Part shown: in pieces, positions 21,314-33,194 of the stretch
How positions within the stretch are numbered: position 1 is the first letter of the stretch
How the letters are laid out: each line of letters begins with the position of its first letter
DNA from: Emydura subglobosa
Taxonomy: Eukaryota > Chordata > Testudines > Chelidae
Assembly: GCA_007922225.1 (NCBI GenBank)
Contig: ML679989.1
Location: forward strand, 15,999,974-16,063,973
Length of the DNA: 64,000 nucleotides
Reading direction: 5' to 3'
The notes under the pieces: model-generated
What the model saw: only the letters and a program-made list of their open reading frames with translations
Databases searched by the model: none
Told to the model about the DNA's origin: nothing
Made by a program: the position numbers and the translations under genes

Positions 21314-22397
21314 TGTGACGCTGACTGGCCAGCAGCTCAGCGCCATAAGCCAATTCACTTGTGTGTGACTATCAAAATGTTAAATGTACTAGTCTGCACT
21401 GACTCATCCACTTACATATTAATAGGTATTGTTTGTGCTTATCTGTATCCTATCACATTACATTATGTATATCCCTGTATTTAATAATACCAACACACAC
21501 TTTTGATCCAGGGTTAAAGATGAGAATTTACTTGATAGGTAAACTTTATGTAAACTAATGAAGGATGGTTGTGTGTTGTTACATTACAACTGACATAGCA
21601 TATATCCCAGTAATTACGTTTACCCATCAAACAGGATTGGAACCTTGGCAATGTAAATGAAGAAGGTTACTAACTTCAAAGCATGGGTCATTGTGTTCAA
21701 CTGTGGAAATTCACAGACTCAGCATGCATTTAATCAACAAAGCAGAAGCCCACGCTGTGAATGAAAACACTTGCCAGATCACTTTCCATGGGAAGGAGCT
21801 ATAAGAATGGATCCAGGGAATGATCCTATATCTCTGAACTATTTGGACATGCACGGGGAAGCATTCCAGATGCAAGACAGAGATCCCCAAAGTTATTATG
21901 GGTAACCATGTAAGATTTATGGGAAACTAGCAGATTATATCTCTGCTATCAGTTTGGAGTTACAAACTTAGAGTCACCTGTTAATATATTTTACCTGCTT
22001 TAACCTCTCAATAACATTTCTTTTTCTTAGCTAATAAACCTTTCGTTACTTTACTAGAGAAATTGCTGCCTGCATTGTCTTTGGTGTGAAATCAAGGGTA
22101 TCCATTGACGTTGGTGTAAGTGACTGACCCTTTGTGGTTGGGAGCAACCTAATGTGATGTGATATTTGGCATAGAGACCAGTAGCACAAAGTCCAGTTTT
22201 CTGTGTGGTAAGATAGGCCAGAAAGCCTAATAAGACTGCCCGTGACTCCATGGTCAGACTAATATAGTGATCCAGGAGTTCACATTTGTTAATGGCTTGG
22301 TGAAATCTGATTAGAGAATATTTCACAGTCTGCCCTGTTTCAGACAGTCTGACATGAGATTGGCACTCACAGTCATGAGTCGCTTAGGACAGTGACA
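21314..22397 (+). mobile_element. Solo LTR (1,084 bases) with perfect 5-base target duplication
   Basis: ACAAG lies immediately before (21309-21313) and immediately after (22398-22402) a block that starts TGTGACG and ends GTGACA (TGT..ACA). An AATAAA signal at 22033-22038 sits two-thirds along, as expected at the R/U5 side of an LTR. The 3' part ('gtgatccaggagttcacatt', 'ggcactcacagtcatgagtc') resembles sauropsid retroviral-type LTR ends. No internal region and no second LTR are found, so it is a solo LTR left by recombination. The 5-base duplication fits Gypsy or ERV3-type integration; the family cannot be fixed by eye. Open frames inside are incidental. Confidence 0.85.
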
Positions 22398-22402
22398 ACA
22401 AG

Positions 22403-23879
22403 TACCACTATTTCATGGCTGCAATATAAGCAGCTAATGTTGAAACCACAGCCCTATGATAGGAATGAAAACATCTGCATCTCTCTGTGTCTATGTTAGT
22501 GTCTGTCTGCCTGTCTCCCTGTGTGTTCATGTCTGACTGTGTCCATCTGCCAAACTGGAATTCAGAGTCCAGTCTCCTCTTCTAAGAAAGGAAACTCATT
22601 TGCTTCTGGAAGCATTTCAGGAGGGATGGGGCAGTGGGGGCAGGGAAGAGGCAAGCACTGAGCAATTGTTTTTTCTAGCTGCTAGATTCTCATTGTATAG
22701 GATAACACCTTCAGCTAACATGATTCACCTTGGTTTCTTCAGTTAATATTAATCCAGTTCCTTGACTGCTCTTAACCATCTCTGGTTCTTGAGCTGTCAT
22801 CTGTCTCTGGCTGGATTAAAAAGGCAAAAAGCCTTATGTTTAGTGAATTTTGCATCCAAACACAAACACCACACACAAAACCAAGTATCTAGCATTTTTA
22901 AAAGGTTGGAAATTCACTGGCTACTCCCCCGCCTATCACAAAACCACCTGCAGCTGCCACTCAAGTCACAGGAGTGATGATGAATATTGCTTTCAGTTTC
23001 TTAGATATTTTAAGCGGTTTCAGTTTCTTGACTGAATATTGGCCATTGGCCATTTTTAAACAGCATCATCATCTAGTTGGGTGGTCTGATTTACTGTTAT
23101 TGATCTGAGTTTTCATATCATCTATCACAGGTCCTTGAATGTGCAGAGAGAGTAATGTAGTGCCAACTGCATATAATAAAGCTGTAATTCCATTGCAGAG
23201 TCTAGATGACAACAAAAATGACTGTCTAAGACAACATCCAATGATGTACTGTTATAACCAGTATACTGGAATGGCGCTAGCACTTATTACTTCGCTTGTT
23301 CAAAAACCTGTCTGATTATTGGCTGAATATCCCTCCTGACAATACTGAGCTGCTGTATGTAAATTAACATTGTGCCAGTTGTACAAACAGGTACACAACA
23401 GCTAAGTCCAATGGCACAGTAAGTCCAATGGCAGAGCCATGACTAGAATCCAGCCTGATACAAAGATACCCCTTCTATTATGGTGGAGGCACCTGGTAGC
23501 AGCTTCATAGCTAGTATGTAATCCTAAAGGGGCCTGATGATGAGGCATAAATTCCTATTTTCCCCATGAAATTTCACACAGGGTTAGTTTTTAATGCTCT
23601 TTGAAATTTCTATGTAATTTTGGTTTGATATTTTTAAACCTTCTTAATGGGAAGTCTTTGAATTTGGGATCTGGAAAAAGTCTTTCCTCAGCAGGCCTGC
23701 TTCTCCGAAATGACAGATCTGTCTTAAAAACAAAAAACATCCCCACAAAAGTTGGCAGAGAGATGAGCCCTTAGTAGAATTGGTGCGATGGATGGCTTGG
23801 GGGGAGGGGGAAAATATTGGATTGAAAGTAATTTTTAGCCATTATTCGGATTAGAACTAATTGTGTGCTGTTTGGGGGG
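22403..23879. other. Intergenic, no gene recognised
   Basis: No frame with a recognisable motif. 'tattggccattggccatttt' near 23,037 is a short local palindrome. Confidence 0.5.
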
Positions 23880-24065
23880 GCATTGTAAATGAACCAACAC
23901 AGAATATTAGCGACAGAAGGTCGGTGAGGTGATCTTTTATTGGACCAACTTCTGTTGGTGGGAGAGACATGCATTCGCATGACAGAGCCCTTCTTTAGGT
24001 CTCTGACCCACCTTAGGCCTGGTGACCTGTCGACTTGATTGATGAGCCTGAGCTGCAAATAAAAC
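23880..24065 (+). repeat. Copy of the foldback repeat that also flanks the Harbinger element
   Basis: It shares 'ttttattggaccaacttctg' and 'ggtgggagagacatgcattc' with the arm at 29.69-29.77 kb, and is followed by a 'cttctttaggtctctgaccc' segment. This is a dispersed sauropsid repeat; the class is not certain. Confidence 0.6.
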
Positions 24066-24430
24066 CTTCTCCATTTTAGTGTCTGCTATGGCCGGTGTGC
24101 TATTGGACAGCAGGAGGAACATGCAATAGGGGCTGACTGAAAGAATCTTTTTCTGAGCACTACTCAGAGAGAGAAAACGTATGGGTCTCATACTGGACAC
24201 GCAAAGAGCCGAGCAGGATAGACAGGGATGAGCAATCTAAGGCAGCTTGGGAAAGATTCAGGACTTTTGTTAGATTTTATGCTAACAGTTGCTGGTGAAC
24301 AAGGATTCATACACTGCTTCTGGTGGATAACATCTTCTGTCCACCCCACACCCGCAGGTAAGCATAAAAACACCATCCTAGGAAATCCATTCAGAGAAAC
24401 CATTGTTGTGAAGCAGTTTGGGTGGCCGGC

Positions 24431-24459
<29 letters not shown>
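24431..24459. repeat. (CA)n microsatellite
   Basis: About 14 CA units preceded by GGCCGGC. Confidence 0.95.
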
Positions 24460-24463
<4 letters not shown>

Positions 24464-24889
24464 ATTAAAACCTAAGACAACAGTACACAACCTCTGCTCC
24501 TCCACCTGAAGGCACACACCTTACTAGAACCATAACGACTGTACACCACAGACCCTGCACCACAACCATAACTCTGCTCTTATAGCAGGCCCCAGAAATA
24601 TCTGCTTTCCCTCACGGCCTTTCACCACACAACTCTTTTCCAGTCTACCCCTCTTCTAACAAAACCAAACATCCACAACTACTCATGTCCAGGGGAAACT
24701 AATTGTATAAAGGGGTGTATGCCTAAGGGTGAAAGAGGTGTAGAGTTAAGGTTAAATAAAAGATAAGAAGTTAGAAAAGGTTAAGAGGGGCTAATAGACA
24801 CTCCAGATACAGGAAGTATCTCAGTGGATAGGGATTGGCTGTTCCCATTTTACAGATGGGGACTGAGACAGAGGTTAAATGGGGTTTGG

Positions 24890-25250
24890 CCTACAGCTGG
24901 GCAACATTTTTTTATCCAAACTATTTCTGGGATTAAAAAAAAAATGTAGGTTTGGCAACACCAGCATATTGTGTGTGGGTTGGCTTTGCTGAACAGATTG
25001 TTCCAGAAAAAATAAAACAAAGTGTTTGGTTTCAACATTTTTTAAAAACAAAATGTAACGATTTTTCGGTTCAAAGTGACTTTGCGTTTTAAAACACTCA
25101 ACATGCAAACAAAACGTTTAGTCTGACGGTAGCTTTTTTAGCTTTTTGATTCTCTGAAATTTCTCAGTCTAACTCAAATGATTCTTTCCACCCCCCAATC
25201 TTTCAAAGTTGCTAAGAGACTGAAAAAACCAAACAAAACCCAGTTTATTT
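24890..25250. repeat. Degenerate A/T-rich interspersed repeat
   Basis: Shows 'tttggtttcaacatttttta', 'aacgatttttcggttcaaag' and similar runs seen also at 4.6-4.8, 30.3-31.05, 31.6-31.8, 46.55-46.68 and 52.2-52.4 kb. Borders are vague. Confidence 0.45.
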
Positions 25251-25749
25251 GCTCAGCTTTGGTATGGTCAACATCATACACACACCCTGAGAGCCAAAAC
25301 TGAACCCAAATCTGCTCAGTCCCCGGCTACTGCTTTATAACCATCCTTCCTTAACAAACAACTGCTTTTTTCCCAGTTCCTAGGAATGGACAAACTAGTT
25401 GATCTGCAAATAAAACTACACAGAATTTCAAAATGAAGCCAAATCTTTTTGGTGCTTTTTTCACATGCCTGTCTTAACAGATACAACTACTGAAATGTCA
25501 TGATTCTTATGCTGCCACATTCAAAAACAGGAAATACTGGAAATCCCACAAGAAAACCTGGGCTTCATAGATTTAGTGTTTTGGGCAGACAGGTCTCATT
25601 ACATAAGCACTCTGCTTATTCTCATCAAAATATTTCCATGGGAATAGAGGAATTGTTATATACCCATAGTAGGCAGCACTAGATGCTTCAAGGAGCCAGC
25701 AACATGCTTAATCAGTCCCTAAAGAAAGGTTCTTCTAAACACCATCAGA

Positions 25750-25780
25750 GGTTGTTTGCATGTTGTTGTAGCTGTGTTAC
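25750..25780 (+). repeat. Left stub of a foldback repeat, cut off by the Harbinger insertion
   Basis: 'tgttgttgtagctgtgtta' at 25761-25779 is the usual start of the foldback repeat whose continuation ('gtctcaggatatgggagaga') resumes at 29690, after the 3.9-kb Harbinger element. Joining is inferred from the known order of this repeat. Confidence 0.6.
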
Positions 25781-26152
25781 GCCTCGCCTACACTACAGAG
25801 TTTTGTCGACCAAAGTCAGCTTTTTGTGCCAAAACAATGGTGGTGTACCCACTACAATGCCCCCACAGCCGACCCAATTCCCCTAATTTGGCAACAAAAT
25901 AAAGCCACCTCGATGAGAAGTGTAGAGTTTTTTTGCAACAAAGCATCAGTGTAGAACCACGCTTTGTTATGTCGTGGTAAATTGCCTCCAGGAGGTGTCC
26001 CACAGTGCTCATCCTGACCGCTCTGGTCAGCAGTTTGAACTCCACTGCCCTACTGCCATCTGCCCCTTCCCCTTTAAAGGCCAGGAACTTAAGAAATTCC
26101 ACTTCTTGTTTGCTCGGCGTGGAGAGTTCACATCTCATTTTCCCAGCCAACC

Positions 26153-26693
26153 ATGGCGGCTCCCCGCAGCAAATGCCCTCCCACTTGGAGCGCTCTGGAG
26201 CTGTGGGATCTCTTGAGCATACGGGGAGAGGAGGCTGTGCAGTCCCAGCTTTGCTCCAGCCATAGGAACTTCAATACCTAAGGTCAGATTCCTTGTGACA
26301 TGGTGGAGAAGTGCTTTGAATGGGACGTGCTGTGCTAAAAATCAAGGAGCTGTGGTAGGTGTACCAGAAGGCAAGGGAGTCAAACTCTCTCTCTAGTGCA
26401 GAGCAAAAGACACGCCACTTCCATAAAGAGCTGGAAGCCATCCTTGGAGGAAGCCCCGCCTCCACCACCAAGAGATCCATGAATACCTCCGTGGGGCCGG
26501 AGACAGCAGAACACTGGGCTCAACACCAAGGAAGAGCTTGTGGACGAGGAAGCTGAGTTGGAGGATGATCCGGAGCAGGGTACAGGGTTGTTCAGTGCTG
26601 TGGGGAGCCAGGACCTCTTTGTGACCCTGGGGGGGTTGAGCAAGTCCCAGCACTCCAGCTTTGGCACACAGGATGCAGGAGAAGGGAGCTCTG
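26153..26693 (+). pseudogene. Harbinger Myb/SANT-like DNA-binding gene, broken
   Basis: ATG 26153 opens MAAPRSKCPPTWSALELWDL, then LLSIRGEEAVQSQL and HRNFNT before a TAA stop. This has the W..E...L..I pattern of the trihelix/SANT-like domain found in Harbinger accessory proteins. Further stops follow near 26,335. Downstream codons read YQKARESNSLSSAEQKTRHF, then HKELEAILGGSPAST and an acidic segment EELVDEEAELEDDPEQ, matching the usual layout of such proteins. A GGTAAGT donor at 26692-26698 ends the exon. In the intact family this protein carries the transposase into the nucleus and binds element DNA. At least two in-frame stops and one frame change make it a pseudogene. Confidence 0.85.
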
Positions 26694-26901
26694 GTAAGTG
26701 ATTTTTTTGAGCTGATGCTACTCAGCAGTTGCCAGAGGTACAACTGTCCTTTGCTTTGTTGCATTTTACAGTTTGGTCGAAGGGATAGAAATGCATAAGA
26801 TTAGCTGTGTTTGCATGTACTTCCCATTCCCCTGTTCAGCGAGGCAGTGCAGCAAAAAAGTGTGTTAATATGCAGATTTCATGGGACTCCTCCAGAGAGA
26901 T

Positions 26902-26907
<6 letters not shown>

Positions 26908-26933
<26 letters not shown>
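26908..26933. repeat. A26 homopolymer inside the Harbinger element
   Basis: Twenty-six consecutive A, about 215 bases after the Myb-like exon, with no SINE-like sequence recognised beside it. Confidence 0.95.
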
Positions 26934-28159
26934 CACACTTTCTTGGAGGTACTTGCTAATCTTTTGCTGGCGATTCCTTGACAGCTGCTTTGTTCCTCCC
27001 CCTCATTGTAGGAAACTTTCCTGTGCCAATCAGCAATAACTTGTGCAGGGACCAAAGTGGCATACATGCAAGCAGCATATGGACCCTGTCTGAAGCTGCT
27101 TGCATGGAGGAGATGCACCCTAGCATCCCTGCTTACTCTCAGGAGTGAGATATCAGCTTCTACAACCCCTCCCTGTGGAAAATGGTGTCAGAATTTACAA
27201 TTTTGTCCCGAGCTATCTGCTGTGATCCTCTTAACAACCAGCATGACCCTTTACCACATCTTGAGGGGCCCCTCCTCATTTAAGGGAGGAACTCACCATG
27301 TTTAGGGCTTTCGCCAAGTTGTGTGCTTGCCAACGTACAGTGAGAAAGAGGTATATTTTACTGTAATGAGTCAATGCTGTTAATGCACTAACAATCATGC
27401 TTCTGTTGACTGTTTCTTGTGCTTCTACCGATGTGGTCTTGAGGGGTACCCCCTTATAGACCAGCAGGACACCTCTGATTGATAAGAAAGTAACCATGGA
27501 GAAGCAAAGAGGACATATTTCAAGAACTGTTCCAATCCTCCGGGGGGGGGGAACAGGGCATAGAGACAGAATGGAAATGAAAATTCAAAAATAGATAGGC
27601 AGGAGAGGAGGGAAAACCAGTAGCAAGTGTTAGCAGCTCAGGAGTGGATAATAAAAGCCATGGAGGAGCAAACAGAACTGTTAAAGTCCCTAAAAATGCT
27701 GCAGACTGAATGCTCACTCCCCCCCCCCCCACACACACACTCTTCCTCGCAGCTAATAAAGAACTGCTTTCCATGCCCTTCCCAAACTCCACCCACACTT
27801 TCCTTCCAATCTCCCGGTCTGTCATGGTATTCTGTTAATTCCACCCCTTCAGACAGCTTCCAAAATGATAGCTAGAGTTACGCACAACTGAGAGCCCACA
27901 CTGCACCCCTCACTGCTTTCTCCCTTCCATTCCAGTGTTGTGTGTTAATGGTTATTTAATAAAGATAGGCTCTGAAAGATAAGCAATCTTTGTCTCCTAC
28001 CCATGGCAGTTGCTGCTTAAAATGATACACAGTAGTAACTGGATCATTTGCAAATTACAAATCCTGGTCAGGAATCATCCAAAAGTTCGTGCAAGCTGAC
28101 TAGCAGTCAGAGCATGGCACTGTGCTGTTTTCAAAGACACCTTGCTGGTGCTCATGGTC

Positions 28160-29106
28160 AAAATGGTTCCTCAAGACCTCCCTTATTCGACTGGTCCCCA
28201 TTGTGCCCCTTTAATAGCTCTGACATCTGGTTGCTCCAAGTCAGCTGCTAGGCAATCCACCTCTGCGCTCCACCCAGGGGGAAACTTTTCATCATTAGCT
28301 TCACAAATATTATGGAGCACACAGCAGGCAGCAATAACCATGGGAATATTTTCATCATTTAGATCTAACCTGCCATAAAGGCATCACCAGCGTACACGTT
28401 CCATGGTCATCTGCCACCTGCTCAGGCTGTTATTGAAGTGCTCCTTGCTGCTGTCCAGATTGCCTGTATAAGGCTTCATGAGCCATGGGAGTAAGGGGTA
28501 AGCTGGGTTTCCCAGGGTCACTATAGGCATTTCAATATCCTCCATTGCAATATTTTGGTCTAGAAAGAAAATTCCTGCTTGCAACTTTATGTACAAACCA
28601 GTGTTCCTGAAGATGCATGTGTCATGCACTTTTCTTGACCACCCAGCAATGACATCAGTGAAAAGCCCAAGGTGATCCTCAAACACCTGCAGTACCATAC
28701 AGAAGTATCCCTTTCTATTGATGTACTCCATCGTGAGATGATCCGGGGCCAAAATTCCATGCCATCTATTGTCCCAACACAGTTAGTGAATCCCATCACT
28801 GCAAAGCCATCCACTATTTATCACACATTTCCAAGACTCAGTCCTTCGTAGAAGAACACAATAAATGGCCATGCACGCTTGCGATAACGCACTCCCACCG
28901 GTGGACTTCCTGACGCCAACTGATTCGCAACCGACTGATAGCTATCTAGAGTTGCCAGCTTCCATCGCCATGTGCTTCTCCACCGACAGGGCAGCTCTCA
29001 TTTGGGTGTCCTTGTGCTGCAGGGCAGAGGCGAGCTCCACACACAGTTCCATGAAGGTGGCTTTGCGCATTTGAAAGTCCCAGACCTGCATAACGATGTG
29101 ATCCCA
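28160..29106 (-). pseudogene. Harbinger DDE transposase, broken
   Basis: Read from 29106 leftward: WDFQMRKATFMELCVELASAL, RAALSVEKHMA, a stop, then the catalytic region FTNCVGTIDGMEF, YINRKGYFCMVLQVFEDHLG, FTDVIAGWSRKVHDTCIFRN, GNPAYPLLPWLMKPYTG, HFNNSLSR, and finally NIPMVIAACCVLHNICE. This order is that of HARBI1-like transposases. The first catalytic Asp is kept in IDG, but the second motif reads GNPAYPL where active copies have GDxAYPL, so that Asp is Asn. In-frame stops near 29,092, 28,930 and 28,795 and two compensating frame changes around 28,740-28,800 confirm inactivity. The upstream 174-codon open frame to 29631 on the same strand may include the diverged N-terminus. Confidence 0.88.
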
Positions 29107-29684
29107 CTATTCAGTGCTTGTTTGATGTGCCCAAAAGCGGCAGTGCACCATGTACAGCTGCTCTATGAATGCCAAAAGTAATCCGCTGTTGTTTCTTTCC
29201 ATGGCAAACAGCAGATCAGGCCCCCTGGATTCCTGTTCCGGTTGGGAGCTCCTGATATACTGCGCGACTAGCCGCGATGTGTTCAGAACACTGACCACAA
29301 CAGTGGAGAGCAGTGCATGATCCATCCTTCCAGACAAAGATGATAGGCGCACAGTACACAGGGTCTGTTGAAAAACGCTGCGAAACGCAGTCAGAAACCC
29401 CTGGAATGACAGGACAGAAAACACTGCATCATGGGACGTTGAGCCCGCATCCATGATGCGCTGTGATCCTCTCTGCCTTCCCACAACTCCCAGCTGCAGA
29501 AAGTGGTGAGTTGCACAGTTGGATAGCTGCCTACAGTGTATTGCTTTCTTGTATTGTTTGTACAGGCCAGAACACCAACTGTGGACGTGCTTTGGCAACA
29601 AAATGAGCGCTGCGTGAACAGGCACAAACATTGTAATTCTAGCACTTTTTGATCATCGGCAACACTCTGTAGCGTAGATAAGGC

Positions 29685-30090
29685 CTGTAGTCTCAGGATA
29701 TGGGAGAGACAAGGTGGGTGAGGGAATATTTTTTATTGACCCAACTTCTATTGGTGAAAGAGACAAGTTTTGAAGCTCCACAGAGTTCTGCTACACACCA
29801 TAAATCATGGACTCAATAGAGACACCTGTTTGGTCTCTTATTACACTCTGTAACTTACTAACTCGCCGTTGGTCTATGATAGCAGGTGTTAATTGCTCAT
29901 TTCATTTTGAATGGTTCCTTGCAACGTGCTAATTCCTTATGTTGAATCAGTTCCACCTTGTATTGAGCTGTGACACTGATTATCTTTCCCAGACCTGAAG
30001 AACTCAGTGGCACTTTTCTTTTTCACAAACAGAAGTTGGTTCAATAAAAGGCTTCACCTTCTCCTCTTCTCTCCCTGAAAGACTGACATT
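29685..30090 (+). repeat. Foldback repeat with inverted arms (right part)
   Basis: The left arm (about 29,718-29,759) and the reverse complement of 30,021-30,060 share about 28 bases of the form TTTTATTGAMCCAACTTCT followed by GTGAAA. The loop between contains 'ttgagctgtgacactgatta'. The outer part of the left arm was displaced to 25.76 kb by the Harbinger insertion. Confidence 0.7.
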
Positions 30091-30289
30091 TGCTTTTTCT
30101 TCAAACTCACACTCTAAAGCCATGAGCAGTACTGGAGAATACTGAAGAAATTGTGTTGTGGTCCAGGAACAGAAGAGGTTTTCAGAAGAGCTAGATTCTA
30201 TCCTTCCTCCACCATCACAGATGCTCAAAGTCATATCCTGTAAGTCATTTCACCTCAGTGTTATTTTTACAAAAACTAGAACCAGTTGA

Positions 30290-31060
30290 TTATTTCTCCC
30301 GCCCTCCCCCGCAACTTTGGAAAAAATAAAACAGAGAGATCATCAATGAATTTTTTGTGAATTTTTTCTCCCTATATTTACTGAGTAAAATATTTCAAAT
30401 GTTCAGATTTTAGAGGGGGGAAAAAAAGGGAAAGGGTTGGTAACATTTTTGCACAGGATTTTTCTTTTTTCTTTTAAAAAATCGTGGGGGTTGGACTAGA
30501 TGGACCTTCTGAGGTCCTGTCCAACTCTAATTTTCTATTATTTGTAATGGTATCAATACTTGCCTCTCTCATAGATAGGACTGGAATGTTTAGTTCATCA
30601 ACAACTCAGAAAATGTAATTTCCATCTCACAGAAAATTCCAGTATTTTGACATGTATTTTGTCATCTTGAAATGGAGCAACAAATCCAAGTATCAAAATG
30701 GAACAAAAAATTGTATTTGAAAAGATTGAAGTGAAAAAAATTAATATTTTCAGATGAAACAATAAGTTTCATTTCAAAATGTCAAAGTACCTCTTACAAA
30801 CAAAGTAAAAACAACGAGAGTTCTGTGGCACTTTAAAGACTAACAAATTTAATATTAGCAGGCACAAGCTTTCATGAGGCTCAGCTCACTTCATCAGATG
30901 CAGAGGTGTTTCATTTTGGATTTTCCGGTTAACTTTTTTTTTTTAAATGTTGAAAACTACATTTTCCTATTCAAAAGATTGATTTCAATGCAATTCCATA
31001 TTTTGTTAGGAATTGTTTTTGTCAGTCAAACAATTTCAACCAGCTCTATTCAATGCATTT
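30290..31060. repeat. Cluster of degenerate A/T-rich repeats with one dispersed foldback-type copy
   Basis: Alternating 'gaaattttttgtgaatttt' and 'caatttcaaccagctctatt' pieces. At 30,810-30,905 is a separate dispersed repeat ('gttctgtggcactttaaaga', 'cacttcatcagatgcagagg') common in sauropsid genomes. No gene. Confidence 0.5.
30485..30540 (+). mobile_element. Short CR1 3' end
   Basis: 'ggttggactagatggacctt' and 'cctgtccaactctaattttc' are the last 55 bases of a CR1 copy. Confidence 0.8.
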
Positions 31061-31069
31061 GTTAATTAT

Positions 31070-31185
31070 TGTTATTATTTATATTTTAGTACTGCCTCCA
31101 AGGCAGCATGGATCATGACCCCATTTTGCTAGGGGCTGTGAAAACACCCAACAAAAATAAAGTCCCTGTCCCAAAGAAATTACCC
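31070..31185 (+). repeat. Old interspersed repeat (SINE/LINE tail type)
   Basis: 'gaccccattttgctaggggc' and 'aataaagtccctgtcccaaa' are typical of a sauropsid repeat also seen at about 36,885-36,960 and 54,690-54,800. Confidence 0.5.
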
Positions 31186-31589
31186 TCGAACTGACTTGAG
31201 ATCCTCATCTCAAGGAAGGAGGTGTGGCTGCTAAATGTATTGCAACATCCAAATGACATTGAATAACTATGTGAACACTGCAAATCTTGGCATTCCATCA
31301 GGAGATAGGGAATTTTTCTGTTTTATTCTTTTCTCCCCCTCCAAACAGCACTGGCAAGAAGCCAGAAAGTGACTCACTTTAATTTGTCAGATGTAGAACT
31401 TTCAGCAGAGAGTCCTGAGCGTGTAACAATGAGATCTATTAGAGAGAACTGGGAAGCATGCCATTTCAAAATGGATGAAATTACTGAATTTTTGGAATTG
31501 AACTTCTGCTGAAGAAGATGACATGCAGAACTTGGGAGCAGCATAACGTATTGCAGCATTTTGAGGGGAAAACAAAACTAATTTAGGAG

Positions 31590-31790
31590 TTCAGGTACAA
31601 TTTTCACTTACTGCATGTTTTGGCAAACAAAAATTATTTTGAACCCAATTTAGAAATTTTTATCAATTAAAAAAAGTCAATAAAAATGCTTCAGAAAGAA
31701 ATAGAAATTGAGTCCTTTTCATACCCTGCAAAGTTTGACATTTTGAAATTTTCTGTTCCCACTTTTCAACCAGCTGAACTGAGGGGAAAA
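31590..31790. repeat. Degenerate A/T-rich repeat
   Basis: Ends 'cacttttcaaccagctgaac', the same type as at 30.3-31.05 kb. Confidence 0.4.
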
Positions 31791-32048
31791 AAAGAGTTCG
31801 CAGAGGCATTGATCAGATCATAGCTGAAAAAATTGCAGCTACCCAAATTAAACATCATTCGCTAGCCTTCACAAAACACCATTTGTAATGAGTATCTGGT
31901 GTCTTGTTATCACTGACCCCTACTGAAAGGAATCAAACTAGCTCAAAACCCATTTCTTCCAATTAGCGCTTCAGTGTTGATTTCCTGACCAATGATATCT
32001 GCATTCTTACACATTTGTACGGTTATTTGGTGTATTGTGTATGTTTAA

Positions 32049-32312
32049 GGTCATTTCTACACTATGGACATTATAGCAGCATAGCTATTGTGCCATGGTT
32101 TGCTGCTTTAATCCCATAGTGTAGACACAGACTACAGTTACAGAAGCAGTTTCTCCATCACTAGGAACTCTACCCCCTGAGTGATGGAAGCATTCATCCA
32201 TTGACCTAGCTGTGTCCACAGAGAGGGTCAAGTCAGCATAACTATGGTGTTCAGGAATGAATGCCATAGCTGTGTTGACCTATGTGTTAAGTGAAGTCTA
32301 GGCCTGAGTGAC
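32049..32312. repeat. MITE-like repeat with weak inverted ends
   Basis: Left 'aggtcatttctacactatgg' and, on the reverse strand from the right end, 'caggcctagacttcacttaa'. Inside are 'cagcatagctattgtgccat' and its approximate complement. The similarity of the arms is modest. A related half-copy begins at about 32,430 ('ggtatgtctacactgcaatc'). Confidence 0.4.
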
Positions 32313-33194
32313 AACATATGCTCTACGGTACCTTGCCTTCTATATGTTTGTCAATTGCTGTATCACCTGATTGGCTGAACCTATCCCATATGATCAGGAT
32401 GGTCAGACAATTCCAGCGGATTTCTCTGGGGGTATGTCTACACTGCAATCATAAAGTGTGATTACAGCTCAGACAGAAATCCAAGCTAGTTTGGGGTCCT
32501 AGAGCTGTGATTCCCCATTGACAATTATATTTTGAGACCGATCAATTAGCCATCTTTTAATCCATTGAATGTGTGCCATGTTTGTTTTATAGGGTTCTAT
32601 TGTTTTGGGGTTTTTTTCATTGGGAGGAACTGGCATGTGTATTATCTGTAATTTCTTTGAGAACAGCCTTATTTATTAGTTTATATTTGACTTGACATAA
32701 GTAGAAATAAGACAAATTTCCAAGGAAAATTTTTGTCACCGCTGTTATCCAAGTTTTCTCTTCACTCAGTATGAAGCCAGTTATATATTGGTTCCTGGAC
32801 AGAAACCTATACACAGCAATCAGCAATTCCCATAGTTAGTGGGAAGCGTAAGTCATGCAATATTGAATCTAATTAACTGACTTTCTGGGGGGAATTTATC
32901 GTTTCATCATGATATCTGTGTTTTTGTCCTCATTATATCAGCATGATGACTACAGTGTATTGTATTTCTGGACAGACACTTACCAGTTATGACGGTAGTA
33001 ATAACATCTGGACTTCCCTCACTTGTTATGTGAGTGTTGGCTGCTTTGCTGTTTAAGGTTTCCTTCACTTAAATCATTGGAAAGAAGCAGGAGGAGATAC
33101 TTGTATCTCATGATGATGACAACATACTTTCCAGGGCATTGTGTATACTAATTCCTAATAACTAAGGAGGATGTTAAACAACATCTACTAAGGA

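Larger units (their letters stand above)
25781..29684 (+). mobile_element. Degraded Harbinger (PIF/Harbinger) DNA transposon, 3.9 kb
   Basis: Terminal inverted repeats: GCCTCGCCTACACTACAGAG at 25781 and, on the reverse strand from 29684, GCCTTATCTACGCTACAGAG; over 29 bases 23 match. It contains the two genes expected of a vertebrate Harbinger: a Myb/SANT-like DNA-binding gene (+, left) and a DDE transposase (-, right), pointing toward each other. Both are broken by stops and frameshifts. TTA precedes the left end (25777-25779); the right flank is TGTA, so the usual 3-base duplication is not exact. The element is inactive. Confidence 0.88.

Noticed and set aside
28160..29684. Active Harbinger transposase or domesticated HARBI1-like gene
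   Set aside because: Several in-frame stops, frame changes and loss of a catalytic Asp.
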